A stretch of DNA of 64,000 bases from Auanema rhodensis (Eukaryota; Nematoda; Chromadorea; Rhabditida; Rhabditidae), in assembly GCA_964057225.1 (NCBI GenBank), contig OZ059894.1:20428476-20492475 (forward strand), given 5' to 3'. Both the position numbers and the translations under genes were made by a program. Below, piece by piece: positions 25,623-40,900 of the stretch. The notes under the pieces were generated by a model. That model worked only from the letters and a program-made list of their open reading frames with translations. It had not been told where the DNA came from and searched no databases. The first letter of the stretch is position 1. Each line of letters starts with the position of its first letter.

Positions 25623-28600
25623 AACACAGATCGACGCAGCTTAAAAATCCGCATCGAATGCACTATACTACATTGAGAAACGCTTAATACAAAAATTAGT
25701 TATGATCGTTTGAAAAATGATGCATTACTGTATGTTGAGTTTCCATGTACACTCAACATTGCTTCCAAAAACATTTTGACAAAAATTTTTTCGAAAAATT
25801 TCAAAATAAATTAGCAAAAAATAGATGTTTTTAGATTCTTTTTTTCAAGGCAAAGACGATGGACAATGTTATTCAACGAAAAAAATAATTCTTCAGGGTG
25901 AAAATCGAGGATATAAGTGTGAACTTATATCAGTTGATATCTCGGTGCATTTTTAAGCTAGCGCGAATCTGATAACACAGATCGACGCAGCTTAAAAATC
26001 CGCATCGAATGCACTATACTACATTGAGAAACGCTTAATACAAAAATTAGTTATGATCGTTTGAAAAATGATCCATTAGTGTATGTTGAGTTTCCATGTA
26101 CACTCAACATTGCTTCCAAAAACATTTTGACAAAAATTTTTTCGAAAAATTTCAAAATAAATTAGCAAAAAGTAGATGTTTTTAGATTCCTTTTTTCAAG
26201 GCAAAGACGATGGACAATGTTATTCAACTAAAAAATTAATTCTTCAGGGTGAAAATCGAGGATATAAGTGTGAACTTATATCAGTTGATATCTCGGTGCA
26301 TTTTTAAGCTAGCGCGAATCTGATAACACAGATCGACGCAGCTTAAGAATCCGCATCAAATGCACTATACTACATTGAGAAACGCTTAATACAAAAATTA
26401 GTTATGATCGTTTGAAAAATGATGCATTAGTTTATGTTGAGTTTCCATGTACACTCAACATTGCTTCCAAAAACATTTTGACAAAAATTTTTTCGAAAAA
26501 TTTCAAAATAAATTAGCAAAAAGTAGATGTTTTTAGATTCCTTTTTTCAAGGCAAAGACGATGGACAATGTTATTCAACGAAAAAATTAATTCTTCAGGG
26601 TGAAAATCGAGGATATAAGTGTGAACTTATATCAGTTGATATCTCGGTGCATTTTTAAGCTAGCGCAAATCTGATAACACATATCGACGCAGCTTAAAAA
26701 TCCGCATCGAATGCACTATACTACATTGAGAAACGCTGAATACAAAAATTAGTTATGATCGTTTGAAAAATGATGCATTACTGTATGTTGAGTTTCCATG
26801 TACACTCAACATTGCTTCCAAAAACATTTTGACAAAAATGTTTTCGAAAAATTTCAGAATAAATTAGCAAAAAGTAGATGTTTTTAGATTCCTTTTTTCA
26901 AGGCAAAGACGATGGACAATGTTATTCAACGAAAAAATTAATTCTTCAGGGTGAAAATCGAGGATATAAGTGTGAACTTATATCAGTTGATATCTCGGTG
27001 CATTTTTAAGCTAGCGCAAATCTGATAACACAGAACGACGCAGCTTAAAAATCCGCATCGAATGCACTATACTACATTGAGAAACGCTTAATACAAAAAT
27101 TAGTTATGATCGTTTGAAAAATGATGCATTAGTGTATGTTGAGTTTCCATGTACACTCAACATTGCTTCCAAAAACATTTTGACAAAAATTTTTTCGAAA
27201 AATTTCAAAATAAATTAGCAAAAAGTAGATGTTTTTAGATTCCTTTTTTCAAGGCAAAGACGATGGACAATGTTATTCAACGAAAAAATTAATTCTTCAG
27301 GGTGAAAATCGAGGATATAAGTGTGAACTTATATCAGTTGATATCTCGGTGCATTTTTAAGCTAGCGCAAATCTGATAACACAGATCGACGCAGCTTAAA
27401 AATCCGCATCGAATGCACTATACTACATTGAGAAACGCTTAATACAAAAATTAGTTATGATCGTTTGAAAAATGATGCATTAGTGTATGTTGAGTTTCCA
27501 TGTACACTCAACATTGCTTCCAAAAACATTTTGACAAAAATTTTTTCGAAAAATTTCAAAATAAATTAGCAAAAAGTAGATGTTTTTAGATTCCTTTTTT
27601 CAAGGCAAAGACGATGGACAATGTTATTCAACGAAAAAATTAATTCTTCAGGGTGAAAATCGAGGATATAAGTGTAAACTTATATCAGTTGATATCTCGG
27701 TGCATTTTTAAGCTAGCGCAAATCTGATAACACAGATCGACGCAGCTTAAAAATCCGCATCGAATGCACTATACTACATTGAGAAACGCTTAATACAAAA
27801 ATTAGTTATGATCGTTTGAAAAATGATGCATTAGTTTATGTTGAGTTTCCATGTACACTCAACATTGCTTCCAAAAACATTTTGACAAAAATTTTTTCGA
27901 AAAATTTCAAAATAAATTAGCAAAAAGTAGATGTTTTTAGATTCCTTTTTTCAAGGCAAAGACGATGGACAATGTTATTCAACGAAAAAATTAATTCTTC
28001 AGGGTGAAAATCGAGGATATAAGTGTGAACTTATATCAGTTGATATCTCGGTGCATTTTTAAGCTAGCGCAAATCTGATAACACAGAACGACGCAGCTTA
28101 AAAATCCGCATCGAATGCACTATACTACATTGAGAAACGCTTAATACAAAATTTAGTTATGATTGTTTGAAAAATGATGCATTAGTGTATGTTGAGTTTC
28201 CATGTACACTCAACATTGCTTCCAAAAACATTTTGACAAAAATTTTTTCGAAAAATTTCAAAATAAATTAGCAAAAAGTAGATGTTTTCAGATTCCTTTT
28301 TTCAAGGCAAAGACGATGGACAATGTTATTCAACGAAAAAATTAATTCTTCAGGGTGAAAATCGAGGATATAAGTGTAAACTTATATCAGTTGATATCTC
28401 GGTGCATTTTTAAGCTAGCGCAAATCTGATAACACAGATCGACGCAGCTTAAAAATCCGCATCGAATGCACTATACTACATTGAGAAACGCTTAATACAA
28501 AAATTAGTTATGATCGTTTGAAAAATGATGCATTAGTTTATGTTGAGTTTCCATGTACACTCAACATTGCTTCCAAAAACATTTTGACAAAAATTTTTTC

Positions 28601-28781
28601 GAAAAATTTCAAAATAAATTAGCAAAAAGTAGATGTTTTTAGATTCCTTTTTTCAAGGCAAAGACGATAGACAATGTTATTCAACTAAAAAATTAATTCT
28701 TCAGGGTGAAAATCGAGGATATAAGTGTGAACTTATATCAGTTGATATCTCGGTGCATTTTTAAGCTAGCGCGAATCTGAT
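25623..28781. repeat. Transition zone of nine units
   Basis: The zone contains the last type-A unit (26325; A23G with A at 34), the last T256 units (CAACTA) and, at its end near 28773, the last A343G junction (GCGCGAAT). The unit at 25623 shares G106C, G200A and T263A with the unit at 29133, ten units downstream. The unit at 26676 has a private T-to-G in the T-run near 26840. Beyond 28782 the left-hand variants disappear. Confidence 0.65.
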
Positions 28782-31700
28782 AACACAGATCGACGCAGCT
28801 TAAAAATCCGCATCGAATGCACTATACTACATTGAGAAACGCTTAATACAAAAATTAGTTATGATCGTTTGAAAAATGATGCATTAGTGTATGTTGAGTT
28901 TCCATGTACACTCAACATTGCTTCCAAAAACATTTTGACAAAAATTTTTTCGAAAAATTTCAAAATAATTTAGCAGAAAGTAGATGTTTTTAGATTCCTT
29001 TTTTCAAGGCAAAGACGATGGACAATGTTATTCAACGAAAAAATTAATTCTTCAGGGTGAAAATCGAGGATATAAGTGTGAACTTATATCAGTTGATATC
29101 TCGGTGCATTTTTAAGCTAGCGCAAATCTGATAACACAGATCGACGCAGCTTAAAAATCCGCATCGAATGCACTATACTACATTGAGAAACGCTTAATAC
29201 AAAAATTAGTTATGATCGTTTGAAAAATGATGCATTACTGTATGTTGAGTTTCCATGTACACTCAACATTGCTTCCAAAAACATTTTGACAAAAATTTTT
29301 TCGAAAAATTTCAAAATAAATTAGCAAAAAATAGATGTTTTTAGATTCCTTTTTTCAAGGCAAAGACGATGGACAATGTTATTCAACGAAAAAAATAATT
29401 CTTCAGGGTGAAAATCGAGGATATAAGTGTGAACTTATATCAGTTGATATCTCGGTGCATTTTTAAGCTAGCGCAAATCTGATAACACAGATCGACGCAG
29501 CTTAAAAATTCGCATCGAATGCACTATACTACATTGAGAAACGCTTAATACAAAAATTAGTTATGATCGTTTGAAAAATGATGCATTAGTGTATGTTGAG
29601 TTTCCATGTACACTCAACATTGCTTCCAAAAACATTTTGACAAAAATTTTTTCGAAAAATTTCAAAATAATTTAGCAGAAAGTAGATGTTTTTAGATTCC
29701 TTTTTTCAAGGCAAAGACGATGGACAATGTTATTCAACGAAAAAATTAATTCTTCAGGGTGAAAATCGAGGATATAAGTGTGAACTTATATCAGTTGATA
29801 TCTCGGTGCATTTTTAAGCTAGCGCAAATCTGATAACACAGATCGACGCAGCTTAAAAGTCCGCATCGAATGCACTATACTACATTGAGAAACGCTTAAT
29901 ACAAAAATTAGTTATGATCGTTTGAAAAATGATGCATTAGTGTATGTTGAGTTTCCATGTACACTCAACATTGCTTCCAAAAACATTTTGACAAAAATTT
30001 TTTCGAAACATTTCGAAATAATTTAGCAAAAAGTAGATGTTTTTAGATTCCTTTTTCTAAGGTAAAGACGATGGACAATGTTATTCAACGAAAAAATTAA
30101 CTCTTCAGGGTGAAAATCGAGGATATAAGTGTGAACTTATATCAGTTGATATCTCGGTGCATTTTTAAGCTAGCGCAAATCTGATAACACAGATCGACGC
30201 AGCTTAAAAATCCGCATTGAATGCACTATACTACATTGAGAAACGCTTAATACAAAAATTAGTTATGATCGTTTGAAAAATGATGCATTAGTGTATGTTG
30301 AGTTTCCATGTACACTCAACATTGCTTCCAAAAACATTTTGACAAAAATTTTTTCGAAAAATTTCAAAATAAATTAGCAAAAAATAGATGTTTTTAGATT
30401 CCTTTTTTCAAGGCAAAGACGATGGACAATGTTATTCAACGAAAAAAATAATTCTTCAGGGTGAAAATCGAGGATATAAGTGTGAACTTATATCAGTTGA
30501 TATCTCGGTGCATTTTTAAGCTAGCGCAAATCTGATAACACAGATCGACGCAGCTTAAAAGTCCGCATCGAATGCACTATACTACATTGAGAAACGCTTA
30601 ATACAAAAATTAGTTATGATCGTTTGAAAAATGATGCATTAGTGTATGTTGAGTTTCCATGTACACTCAACATTGCTTCCAAAAACATTTTGACAAAAAT
30701 TTTTTCGAAACATTTCGAAATAATTTAGCAAAAAGTAGATGTTTTTAGATTCCTTTTTCTAAGGTAAAGACGATGGACAATGTTATTCAACGAAAAAATT
30801 AACTCTTCAGGGTGAAAATCGAGGATATAAGTGTGAACTTATATCAGTTGATATCTCGGTGCATTTTTAAGCTAGCGCAAATCTGATAACACAGATCGAC
30901 GCAGCTTAAAAATCCGCATTGAATGCACTATACTACATTGAGAAACGCTTAATACAAAAATTAGTTATGATCGTTTGAAAAATGATGCATTAGTGTATGT
31001 TGAGTTTCCATGTACACTCAACATTGCTTCCAAAAACATTTTGACAAAAATTTTTTCGAAAAATTTCAAAATAATTTAGCAAAAAGTAGATGTTTTTAGA
31101 TTCCTTTTTTCAAGGCAAAGACGATGGACAATGTTATTCAACGAAAAAAATAATTCTTCAGGGTGAAAATCGAAGATATAAGTGTGAACTTATATCAGTT
31201 GATATCTCGGTGCATTTTTAAGCTAGCGCAAATCTGATAACACAGATCGACGCAGCTTAAAAATTCGCATCGAATGCACTATACTACATTGAGAAACGCT
31301 TAATACAAAAATTAGTTATGATCGTTTGAAAAATGATGCATTAGTGTATGTTGAGTTTCCATGTACACTCAACATTGCTTCCAAAAACATTTTGACAAAA
31401 ATTTTTTCGAAAAATTTCAAAATAATTTAGCAGAAAGTAGATGTTTTTAGATTCCTTTTTTCAAGGCAAAGACGATGGACAATGTTATTCAACGAAAAAA
31501 TTAATTCTTCAGGGTGAAAATCGAGGATATAAGTGTGAACTTATATCAGTTGATATCTCGGTGCATTTTTAAGCTAGCGCAAATCTGATAACACAGATCG
31601 ACGCAGCTTAAAAGTCCGCATCGAATGCACTATACTACATTGAGAAACGCTTAATACAAAAATTAGTTATGATCGTTTGAAAAATGATGCATTAGTGTAT

Positions 31701-34700
31701 GTTGAGTTTCCATGTACACTCAACATTGCTTCCAAAAACATTTTGACAAAAATTTTTTCGAAACATTTCGAAATAATTTAGCAAAAAGTAGATGTTTTTA
31801 GATTCCTTTTTCTAAGGTAAAGACGATGGACAATGTTATTCAACGAAAAAATTAACTCTTCAGGGTGAAAATCGAGGATATAAGTGTGAACTTATATCAG
31901 TTGATATCTCGGTGCATTTTTAAGCTAGCGCAAATCTGATAACACAGATCGACGCAGCTTAAAAATCCGCATTGAATGCACTATACTACATTGAGAAACG
32001 CTTAATACAAAAATTAGTTATGATCGTTTGAAAAATGATGCATTAGTGTATGTTGAGTTTCCATGTACACTCAACATTGCTTCCAAAAACATTTTGACAA
32101 AAATTTTTTCGAAAAATTTCAAAATAATTTAGCAAAAAGTAGATGTTTTTAGATTCCTTTTTTCAAGGCAAAGACGATGGACAATGTTATTCAACGAAAA
32201 AAATAATTCTTCAGGGTGAAAATCGAAGATATAAGTGTGAACTTATATCAGTTGATATCTCGGTGCATTTTTAAGCTAGCGCACATCTGATAACCCAGAT
32301 CGACGCAGCTTAAAAATCCGCATCGAATGCACTGTACTACATTGAGAAACGCTTAATACAAAAATTAGTTATGATCGTTTGAAAAATGATGCATTAGTGT
32401 ATGTTGAGTTTCCATGTACACTCAACATTGCTTCCAAAAACATTTTGACAAAAATTTTTTCGAAAAATTTCAAAATAATTTAGCAAAAAGTAGATGTTTT
32501 TAGATTCCTTTTTTCAAGGCAAAGACGATGGACAATGTTATTCAACGAAAAAAATAATTCTTCAGGGTGAAAATCGAAGATATAAGTGTGAACTTATATC
32601 AGTTGATATCTCGGTGCATTTTTAAGCTAGCGCAAATCTGATAACACAGATCGACGCAGCTTAAAAATTCGCATCGAATGCACTATACTACATTGAGAAA
32701 CGCTTAATACAAAAATTAGTTATGATCGTTTGAAAAATGATGCATTAGTGTATGTTGAGTTTCCATGTACACTCAACATTGCTTCCAAAAACATTTTGAC
32801 AAAAATTTTTTCGAAAAATTTCAAAATAATTTAGCAGAAAGTAGATGTTTTTAGATTCCTTTTTTCAAGGCAAAGACGATGGACAATGTTATTCAACGAA
32901 AAAATTAACTCTTCAGGGTGAAAATCGAGGATATAAGTGTGAACTTATATCAGTTGATATCTCGGTGCATTTTTAAGCTAGCGCAAATCTGATAACACAG
33001 ATCGACGCAGCTTAAAAATCCGCATCGAATGCACTATACTACATTGAGAAACGCTTAATACAAAAATTAGTTATGATCGTTTGAAAAATGATGCATTAGT
33101 GTATGTTGAGTTTCCATGTACACTCAACATTGCTTCCAAAAACATTTTGACAAAAATTTTTTCGAAAAATTTCAAAATAATTTAGCAGAAAGTAGATGTT
33201 TTTAGATTCCTTTTTTCAAGGCAAAGACGATGGACAATGTTATTCAACGAAAAAATTAACTCTTCAGGGTGAAAATCGAGGATATAAGTGTGAACTTATA
33301 TCAGTTGATATCTCGGTGCATTTTTAAGCTAGCGCAAATCTGATAACACAGATCGACGCAGCTTAAAAATCCGCATCGAATGCACTATACTACATTGAGA
33401 AACGCTTAATACAAAAATTAGTTATGATCGTTTGAAAAATGATGCATTAGTGTATGTTGAGTTTCCATGTACACTCAACATTGCTTCCAAAAACATTTTG
33501 ACAAAAATTTTTTCGAAAAATTTCAAAATAATTTAGCAAAAAGTAGATGTTTTTAGATTCCTTTTTTCAAGGCAAAGACGATGGACAATGTTATTCAACG
33601 AAAAAAATAATTCTTCAGGGTGAAAATCGAAGATATAAGTGTGAACTTATATCAGTTGATATCTCGGTGCATTTTTAAGCTAGCGCAAATCTGATAACAC
33701 AGATCGACGCAGCTTAAAAATTCGCATCGAATGCACTATACTACATTGAGAAACGCTTAATACAAAAATTAGTTATGATCGTTTGAAAAATGATGCATTA
33801 GTGTATGTTGAGTTTCCATGTACACTCAACATTGCTTCCAAAAACATTTTGACAAAAATTTTTTCGAAAAATTTCAAAATAATTTAGCAGAAAGTAGATG
33901 TTTTTAGATTCCTTTTTTCAAGGCAAAGACGATGGACAATGTTATTCAACGAAAAAATTAATTCTTCAGGGTGAAAATCGAGGATATAAGTGTGAACTTA
34001 TATCAGTTGATATCTCGGTGCATTTTTAAGCTAGCGCAAATCTGATAACACAGATCGACGCAGCTTAAAAGTCCGCATCGAATGCACTATACTACATTGA
34101 GAAACGCTTAATACAAAAATTAGTTATGATCGTTTGAAAAATGATGCATTAGTGTATGTTGAGTTTCCATGTACACTCAACATTGCTTCCAAAAACATTT
34201 TGACAAAAATTTTTTCGAAACATTTCGAAATAATTTAGCAAAAAGTAGATGTTTTTAGATTCCTTTTTCTAAGGTAAAGACGATGGACAATGTTATTCAA
34301 CGAAAAAATTAACTCTTCAGGGTGAAAATCGAGGATATAAGTGTGAACTTATATCAGTTGATATCTCGGTGCATTTTTAAGCTAGCGCAAATCTGATAAC
34401 ACAGATCGACGCAGCTTAAAAATCCGCATTGAATGCACTATACTACATTGAGAAACGCTTAATACAAAAATTAGTTATGATCGTTTGAAAAATGATGCAT
34501 TAGTGTATGTTGAGTTTCCATGTACACTCAACATTGCTTCCAAAAACATTTTGACAAAAATTTTTTCGAAAAATTTCAAAATAATTTAGCAAAAAGTAGA
34601 TGTTTTTAGATTCCTTTTTTCAAGGCAAAGACGATGGACAATGTTATTCAACGAAAAAAATAATTCTTCAGGGTGAAAATCGAAGATATAAGTGTGAACT

Positions 34701-37205
34701 TATATCAGTTGATATCTCGGTGCATTTTTAAGCTAGCGCACATCTGATAACCCAGATCGACGCAGCTTAAAAATCCGCATCGAATGCACTGTACTACATT
34801 GAGAAACGCTTAATACAAAAATTAGTTATGATCGTTTGAAAAATGATGCATTAGTGTATGTTGAGTTTCCATGTACACTCAACATTGCTTCCAAAAACAT
34901 TTTGACAAAAATTTTTTCGAAAAATTTCAAAATAATTTAGCAAAAAGTAGATGTTTTTAGATTCCTTCTTTCAAGGCAAAGACGATGGACAATGTTATTC
35001 AACGAAAAAAATAATTCTTCAGGGTGAAAATCGAGGATATAAGTGTGAACTTATATCAGTTGATATCTCGGTGCATTTTTAAGCTAGCGCAAATCTGATA
35101 ACACAGATCGACGCAGCTTAAAAATCCGCATTGAATGCACTATACTACATTGAGAAACGCTTAATACAAAAATTAGTTATGATCGTTTGAAAAATGATGC
35201 ATTAGTGTATGTTGAGTTTCCATGTACACTCAACATTGCTTCCAAAAACATTTTGACAAAAATTTTTTCGAAAAATTTCAAAATAATTTAGCAAAAAGTA
35301 GATATTTTTAGATTCCTTTTTTCAAGGCAAAGACGATGGACAATGTTATTCAACGAAAAAAATAATTCTTCAGGGTGAAAATCGAGGATATAAGTGTGAA
35401 CTTATATCAGTTGATATCTCGGTGCATTTTTAAGCTAGCGCAAATCTGATAACACAGATCGACGCAGCTTAAAAATCCGCATTGAATGCACTATACTACA
35501 TTGAGAAACGCTTAATACAAAAATTAGTTATGATCGTTTGAAAAATGATGCATTAGTGTATGTTGAGTTTCCATGTACACTCAACATTGCTTCCAAAAAC
35601 ATTTTGACAAAAATTTTTTCGAAAAATTTCAAAATAATTTAGCAAAAAGTAGATATTTTTAGATTCCTTTTTTCAAGGCAAAGACGATGGACAATGTTAT
35701 TCAACGAAAAAAATAATTCTTCAGGGTGAAAATCGAGGATATAAGTGTGAACTTATATCAGTTGATATCTCGGTGCATTTTTAAGCTAGCGCAAATCTGA
35801 TAACACAGAACGACGCAGCTTAAAAATCCGCATCGAATGCACTATACTACATTGAGAAACGCTTAATACAAAAATTAGTTATGATCGTTTGAAAAATGAT
35901 GCATTAGTGTATGTTGAGTTTCCATGTACACTCAACATTGCTTCCAAAAACATTTTGACAAAAATTTTTTCGAAACATTTCGAAATAATTTAGCAAAAAG
36001 TAGATGTTTTTAGATTCCTTTTTCTAAGGTAAAGACGATGGACAATGTTATTCAACGAAAAAATTAACTCTTCAGGGTGAAAATCGAGGATATAAGTGTG
36101 AACTTATATCAGTTGATATCTCGGTGCATTTTTAAGCTAGCGCAAATCTGATAACACAGATCGACGCAGCTTAAAAATCCGCATTGAATGCACTATACTA
36201 CATTGAGAAACGCTTAATACAAAAATTAGTTATGATCGTTTGAAAAATGATGCATTAGTGTATGTTGAGTTTCCATGTACACTCAACATTGCTTCCAAAA
36301 ACATTTTGACAAAAATTTTTTCGAAAAATTTCAAAATAATTTAGCAAAAAGTAGATGTTTTTAGATTCCTTTTTTCAAGGCAAAGACGATGGACAATGTT
36401 ATTCAACGAAAAAAATAATTCTTCAGGGTGAAAATCGAAGATATAAGTGTGAACTTATATCAGTTGATATCTCGGTGCATTTTTAAGCTAGCGCACATCT
36501 GATAACCCAGATCGACGCAGCTTAAAAATCCGCATCGAATGCACTGTACTACATTGAGAAACGCTTAATACAAAAATTAGTTATGATCGTTTGAAAAATG
36601 ATGCATTAGTGTATGTTGAGTTTCCATGTACACTCAACATTGCTTCCAAAAACATTTTGACAAAAATTTTTTCGAAAAATTTCAAAATAATTTAGCAGAA
36701 AGTAGATGTTTTTAGATTCCTTCTTTCAAGGCAAAGACGATGGACAATGTTATTCAACGAAAAAAATAATTCTTCAGGGTGAAAATCGAGGATATAAGTG
36801 TGAACTTATATCAGTTGATATCTCGGTGCATTTTTAAGCTAGCGCAAATCTGATAACACAGAACGACGCAGCTTAAAAATCCGCATCGAATGCACTATAC
36901 TACATTGAGAAACGCTTAATACAAAAATTAGTTATGATCGTTTGAAAAATGATGCATTAGTGTATGTTGAGTTTCCATGTACACTCAACATTGCTTCCAA
37001 AAACATTTTGACAAAAATTTTTTCGAAACATTTCGAAATAATTTAGCAAAAAGTAGATGTTTTTAGATTCCTTTTTCTAAGGTAAAGACGATGGACAATG
37101 TTATTCAACGAAAAAATTAACTCTTCAGGGTGAAAATCGAGGATATAAGTGTGAACTTATATCAGTTGATATCTCGGTGCATTTTTAAGCTAGCGCAAAT
37201 CTGAT
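28782..37205. repeat. Domain of A188T units with three- and four-unit blocks
   Basis: From the unit at 28782 the sequence before the T-rich segment switches from AATAAATTAG to AATAATTTAG, with few exceptions. Marker units include those at 29835, 30537, 31590 and 34047, which share A25G, A175C, A181G, T223C, C224T, C229T and T267C as a linked set. They alternate with C33T units and C27T/A195G units. Units at 35802 and 36855 carry most of this linked set but start with T9A instead of A25G. The two units at 35100 and 35451 look identical and share G205A. Confidence 0.7.
31239..32291. repeat. Three-unit block, first copy (partner 33696-34748)
   Basis: Units at 31239 (C27T, A195G), 31590 (A25G set) and 31941 (C33T, G287A, ending CACATCTGAT) recur in the same order at 33696, 34047 and 34398, an offset of 2,457 bp or seven units. 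In both places the next unit begins AACCCAG with A43G. Confidence 0.7.
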
Positions 37206-37907
37206 AACACAGATCGACGCAGCTTAAAAATCCGCATTGAATGCACTATACTACATTGAGAAACGCTTAATACAAAAATTAGTTATGATCGTTTGAAAAA
37301 TGATGCATTAGTGTATGTTGAGTTTCCATGTACACTCAACATTGCTTCCAAAAACATTTTGACAAAAATTTTTTCGAAAAATTTCAAAATAATTTAGCAA
37401 AAAGTAGATGTTTTTAGATTCCTTTTTTCAAGGCAAAGACGATGGACAATGTTATTCAACGAAAAAAATAATTCTTCAGGGTGAAAATCGAAGATATAAG
37501 TGTGAACTTATATCAGTTGATATCTCGGTGCATTTTTAAGCTAGCGCACATCTGATAACCCAGATCGACGCAGCTTAAAAATCCGCATCGAATGCACTGT
37601 ACTACATTGAGAAACGCTTGATACAAAAATTAGTTATGATCGTTTGAAAAATGATGCATTAGTGTATGTTGAGTTTCCATGTACACTCAACATTGCTTCC
37701 AAAAACATTTTGACAAAAATTTTTTCGAAAAATTTCAAAATAATTTAGCAAAAAGTAGATGTTTTTAGATTCCTTCTTTCAAGGCAAAGACGATGGACAA
37801 TGTTATTCAACGAAAAAAATAATTCTTCAGGGTGAAAATCGAGGATATAAGTGTGAACTTATATCAGTTGATATCTCGGTGCATTTTTAAGCTAGCGCAA
37901 ATCTGAT
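35802..37907. repeat. Tandem duplication of a three-unit block (1,053-bp period)
   Basis: Units at 35802, 36153 and 36504 recur as units at 36855, 37206 and 37557. The first of each has T9A with the A175C/A181G set, the second C33T and G287A, the third A43G with T220C. Differences noticed: A195G only at 36504, and A64G (CTTGATAC) only at 37557. Confidence 0.7.
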
Positions 37908-40900
37908 AACACAGATCGACGCAGCTTAAAAATCCGCATTGAATGCACTATACTACATTGAGAAACGCTTAATACAAAAATTAGTTATGATCGTTTGAAA
38001 AATGATGCATTAGTGTATGTTGAGTTTCCATGTACACTCAACATTGCTTCCAAAAACATTTTGACAAAAATTTTTTCGAAAAATTTCAAAATAATTTAGC
38101 AAAAAGTAGATATTTTTAGATTCCTTTTTTCAAGGCAAAGACGATGGACAATGTTATTCAACGAAAAAAATAATTCTTCAGGGTGAAAATCGAGGATATA
38201 AGTGTGAACTTATATCAGTTGATATCTCGGTGCATTTTTAAGCTAGCGCACATCTGATAACCCAGATCGACGCAGCTTAAAAATCCGCATCGAATGCACT
38301 GTACTACATTGAGAAACGCTTAATACAAAAATTAGTTATGATCGTTTGAAAAATGATGCATTAGTGTATGTTGAGTTTCCATGTACACTCAACATTGCTT
38401 CCAAAAACATTTTGACAAAAATTTTTTCGAAAAATTTCAAAATAATTTAGCAAAAAGTAGATGTTTTTAGATTCCTTCTTTCAAGGCAAAGACGATGGAC
38501 AATGTTATTCAACGAAAAAAATAATTCTTCAGGGTGAAAATCGAGGATATAAGTGTGAACTTATATCAGTTGATATCTCGGTGCATTTTTAAGCTAGCGC
38601 AAATCTGATAACCCACATCGACGCAGCTTAAAAATCCGCATCGAATGCACTGTACTACATTTAGAAACGCTTAATACAAAAATTAGTTATGATCGGTTGA
38701 AAAATGATGCATTAGTGTATGTTGAGTTTCCATGTACACTCAACATTGCTTCCAAAAACATTTTGACAAAAATTTTTTCGAAAAATTTCAAAATAATTTA
38801 GCAAAAAGTAGATGTTTTTAGATTCCTTTTTTCAAGGTAAAGACGATGGACAATGTTATTCAACGAAAAAATTAACTCTTCAGGGTGAAAATCGAGGATA
38901 TAAGTGTGAACTTATATCAGTTGATATCTCGGTGCATTTTTAAGCTAGCGCACATCTGATAACCCAGATCGACGCAGCTTAAAAATCCGCATCGAATGCA
39001 CTGTACTACATTGAGAAACGCTTAATACAAAAATTAGTTATGATCGTTTGAAAAATGATGCATTAGTGTATGTTGAGTTTCCATGTACACTCAACATTGC
39101 TTCCAAAAACATTTTGACAAAAATTTTTTCGAAAAATTTCAAAATAATTTAGCAAAAAGTAGATGTTTTTAGATTCCTTCTTTCAAGGCAAAGACGATGG
39201 ACAATGTTATTCAACGAAAAAAATAATTCTTCAGGGTGAAAATCGAGGATATAAGTGTGAACTTATATCAGTTGATATCTCGGTGCATTTTTAAGCTAGC
39301 GCAAATCTGATAACACAGATCGACGCAGCTTAAAAATCCGCATTGAATGCACTATACTACATTGAGAAACGCTTAATACAAAAATTAGTTATGATCGTTT
39401 GAAAAATGATGCATTAGTGTATGTTGAGTTTCCATGTACACTCAACATTGCTTCCAAAAACATTTTGACAAAAATTTTTTCGAAAAATTTCAAAATAATT
39501 TAGCAAAAAGTAGATGTTTTTAGATTTCTTTTTTCAAGGCAAAGACGATGGACAATGTTATTCAACGAAAAAAATAATTCTTCAGGGTGAAAATCGAGGA
39601 TATAAGGGTGAACTTATATCAGTTGATATCTCGGTGCATTTTTAAGCTAGCGCACATCTGATAACCCAGATCGACGCAGCTTAAAAATCCGCATCGAATG
39701 CACTGTACTACATTGAGAAACGCTTAATACAAAAATTAGTTATGATCGTTTGAAAAATGATGCATTAGTGTATGTTGAGTTTCCATGTACACTCAACATT
39801 GCTTCCAAAAACATTTTGACAAAAATTTTTTCGAAAAATTTCAAAATAATTTAGCAAAAAGTAGATGTTTTTAGATTCCTTCTTTCAAGGCAAAGACGAT
39901 GGACAATGTTATTCAACGAAAAAAATAATTCTTCAGGGTGAAAATCGAGGATATAAGTGTGAACTTATATCAGTTGATATCTCGGTGCATTTTTAAGCTA
40001 GCGCAAATCTGATAACACAGATCGACGCAGCTTAAAAATCCGCATTGAATGCACTATACTACATTGAAAAACGCTTAATACAAAAATTAGTTATGATTGT
40101 TTGAAAAATGATGCATTAGTGTATGTTGAGTTTCCATGTACACTCAACATTGCTTCCAAAAACATTTTGACAAAAATTTTTTCGAAAAATTTCAAAATAA
40201 TTTAGCAAAAAGTAGATGTTTTTAGATTTCTTTTTTCAAGGCAAAGACGATGGACAATGTTATTCAACGAAAAAAATAATTCTTCAGGGTGAAAATCGAG
40301 GATATAAGGGTGAACTTATATCAGTTGATATCTCGGTGCATTTTTAAGCTAGCGCACATCTGATAACCCAGATCGACGCAGCTTAAAAATCCGCATCGAA
40401 TGCACTGTACTACATTGAGAAACGCTTAATACAAAAATTAGTTATGATCGTTTGAAAAATGATGCATTAGTGTATGTTGAGTTTCCATGTACACTCAACA
40501 TTGCTTCCAAAAACATTTTGACAAAAATTTTTTCGAAACATTTCAAAATAATTTAGCAAAAAGTAGATGTTTTTAGATTCCTTCTTTCAAGGCAAAGACG
40601 ATGGACAATGTTATTCAACGAAAAAAATAATTCTTCAGGGTGAAAATCGAGGATATAAGTGTGAACTAATATCAGTTGATATCTCGGTGCATTTTTAAGC
40701 TAGCGCAAATCTGATAACACAGATCGACGCAGCTTAAAAATCCGCATCGAATGCACTATACTACATTGAGAAACGCTTAATACAAAAATTAGTTATGATC
40801 GTTTGAAAAATGATGCATTAGTGTATGTTGAGTTTCCATGTACACTCAACATTGCTTCCAAAAACATTTTGACAAAAATTTTTTCGAAACATTTCAGAAT

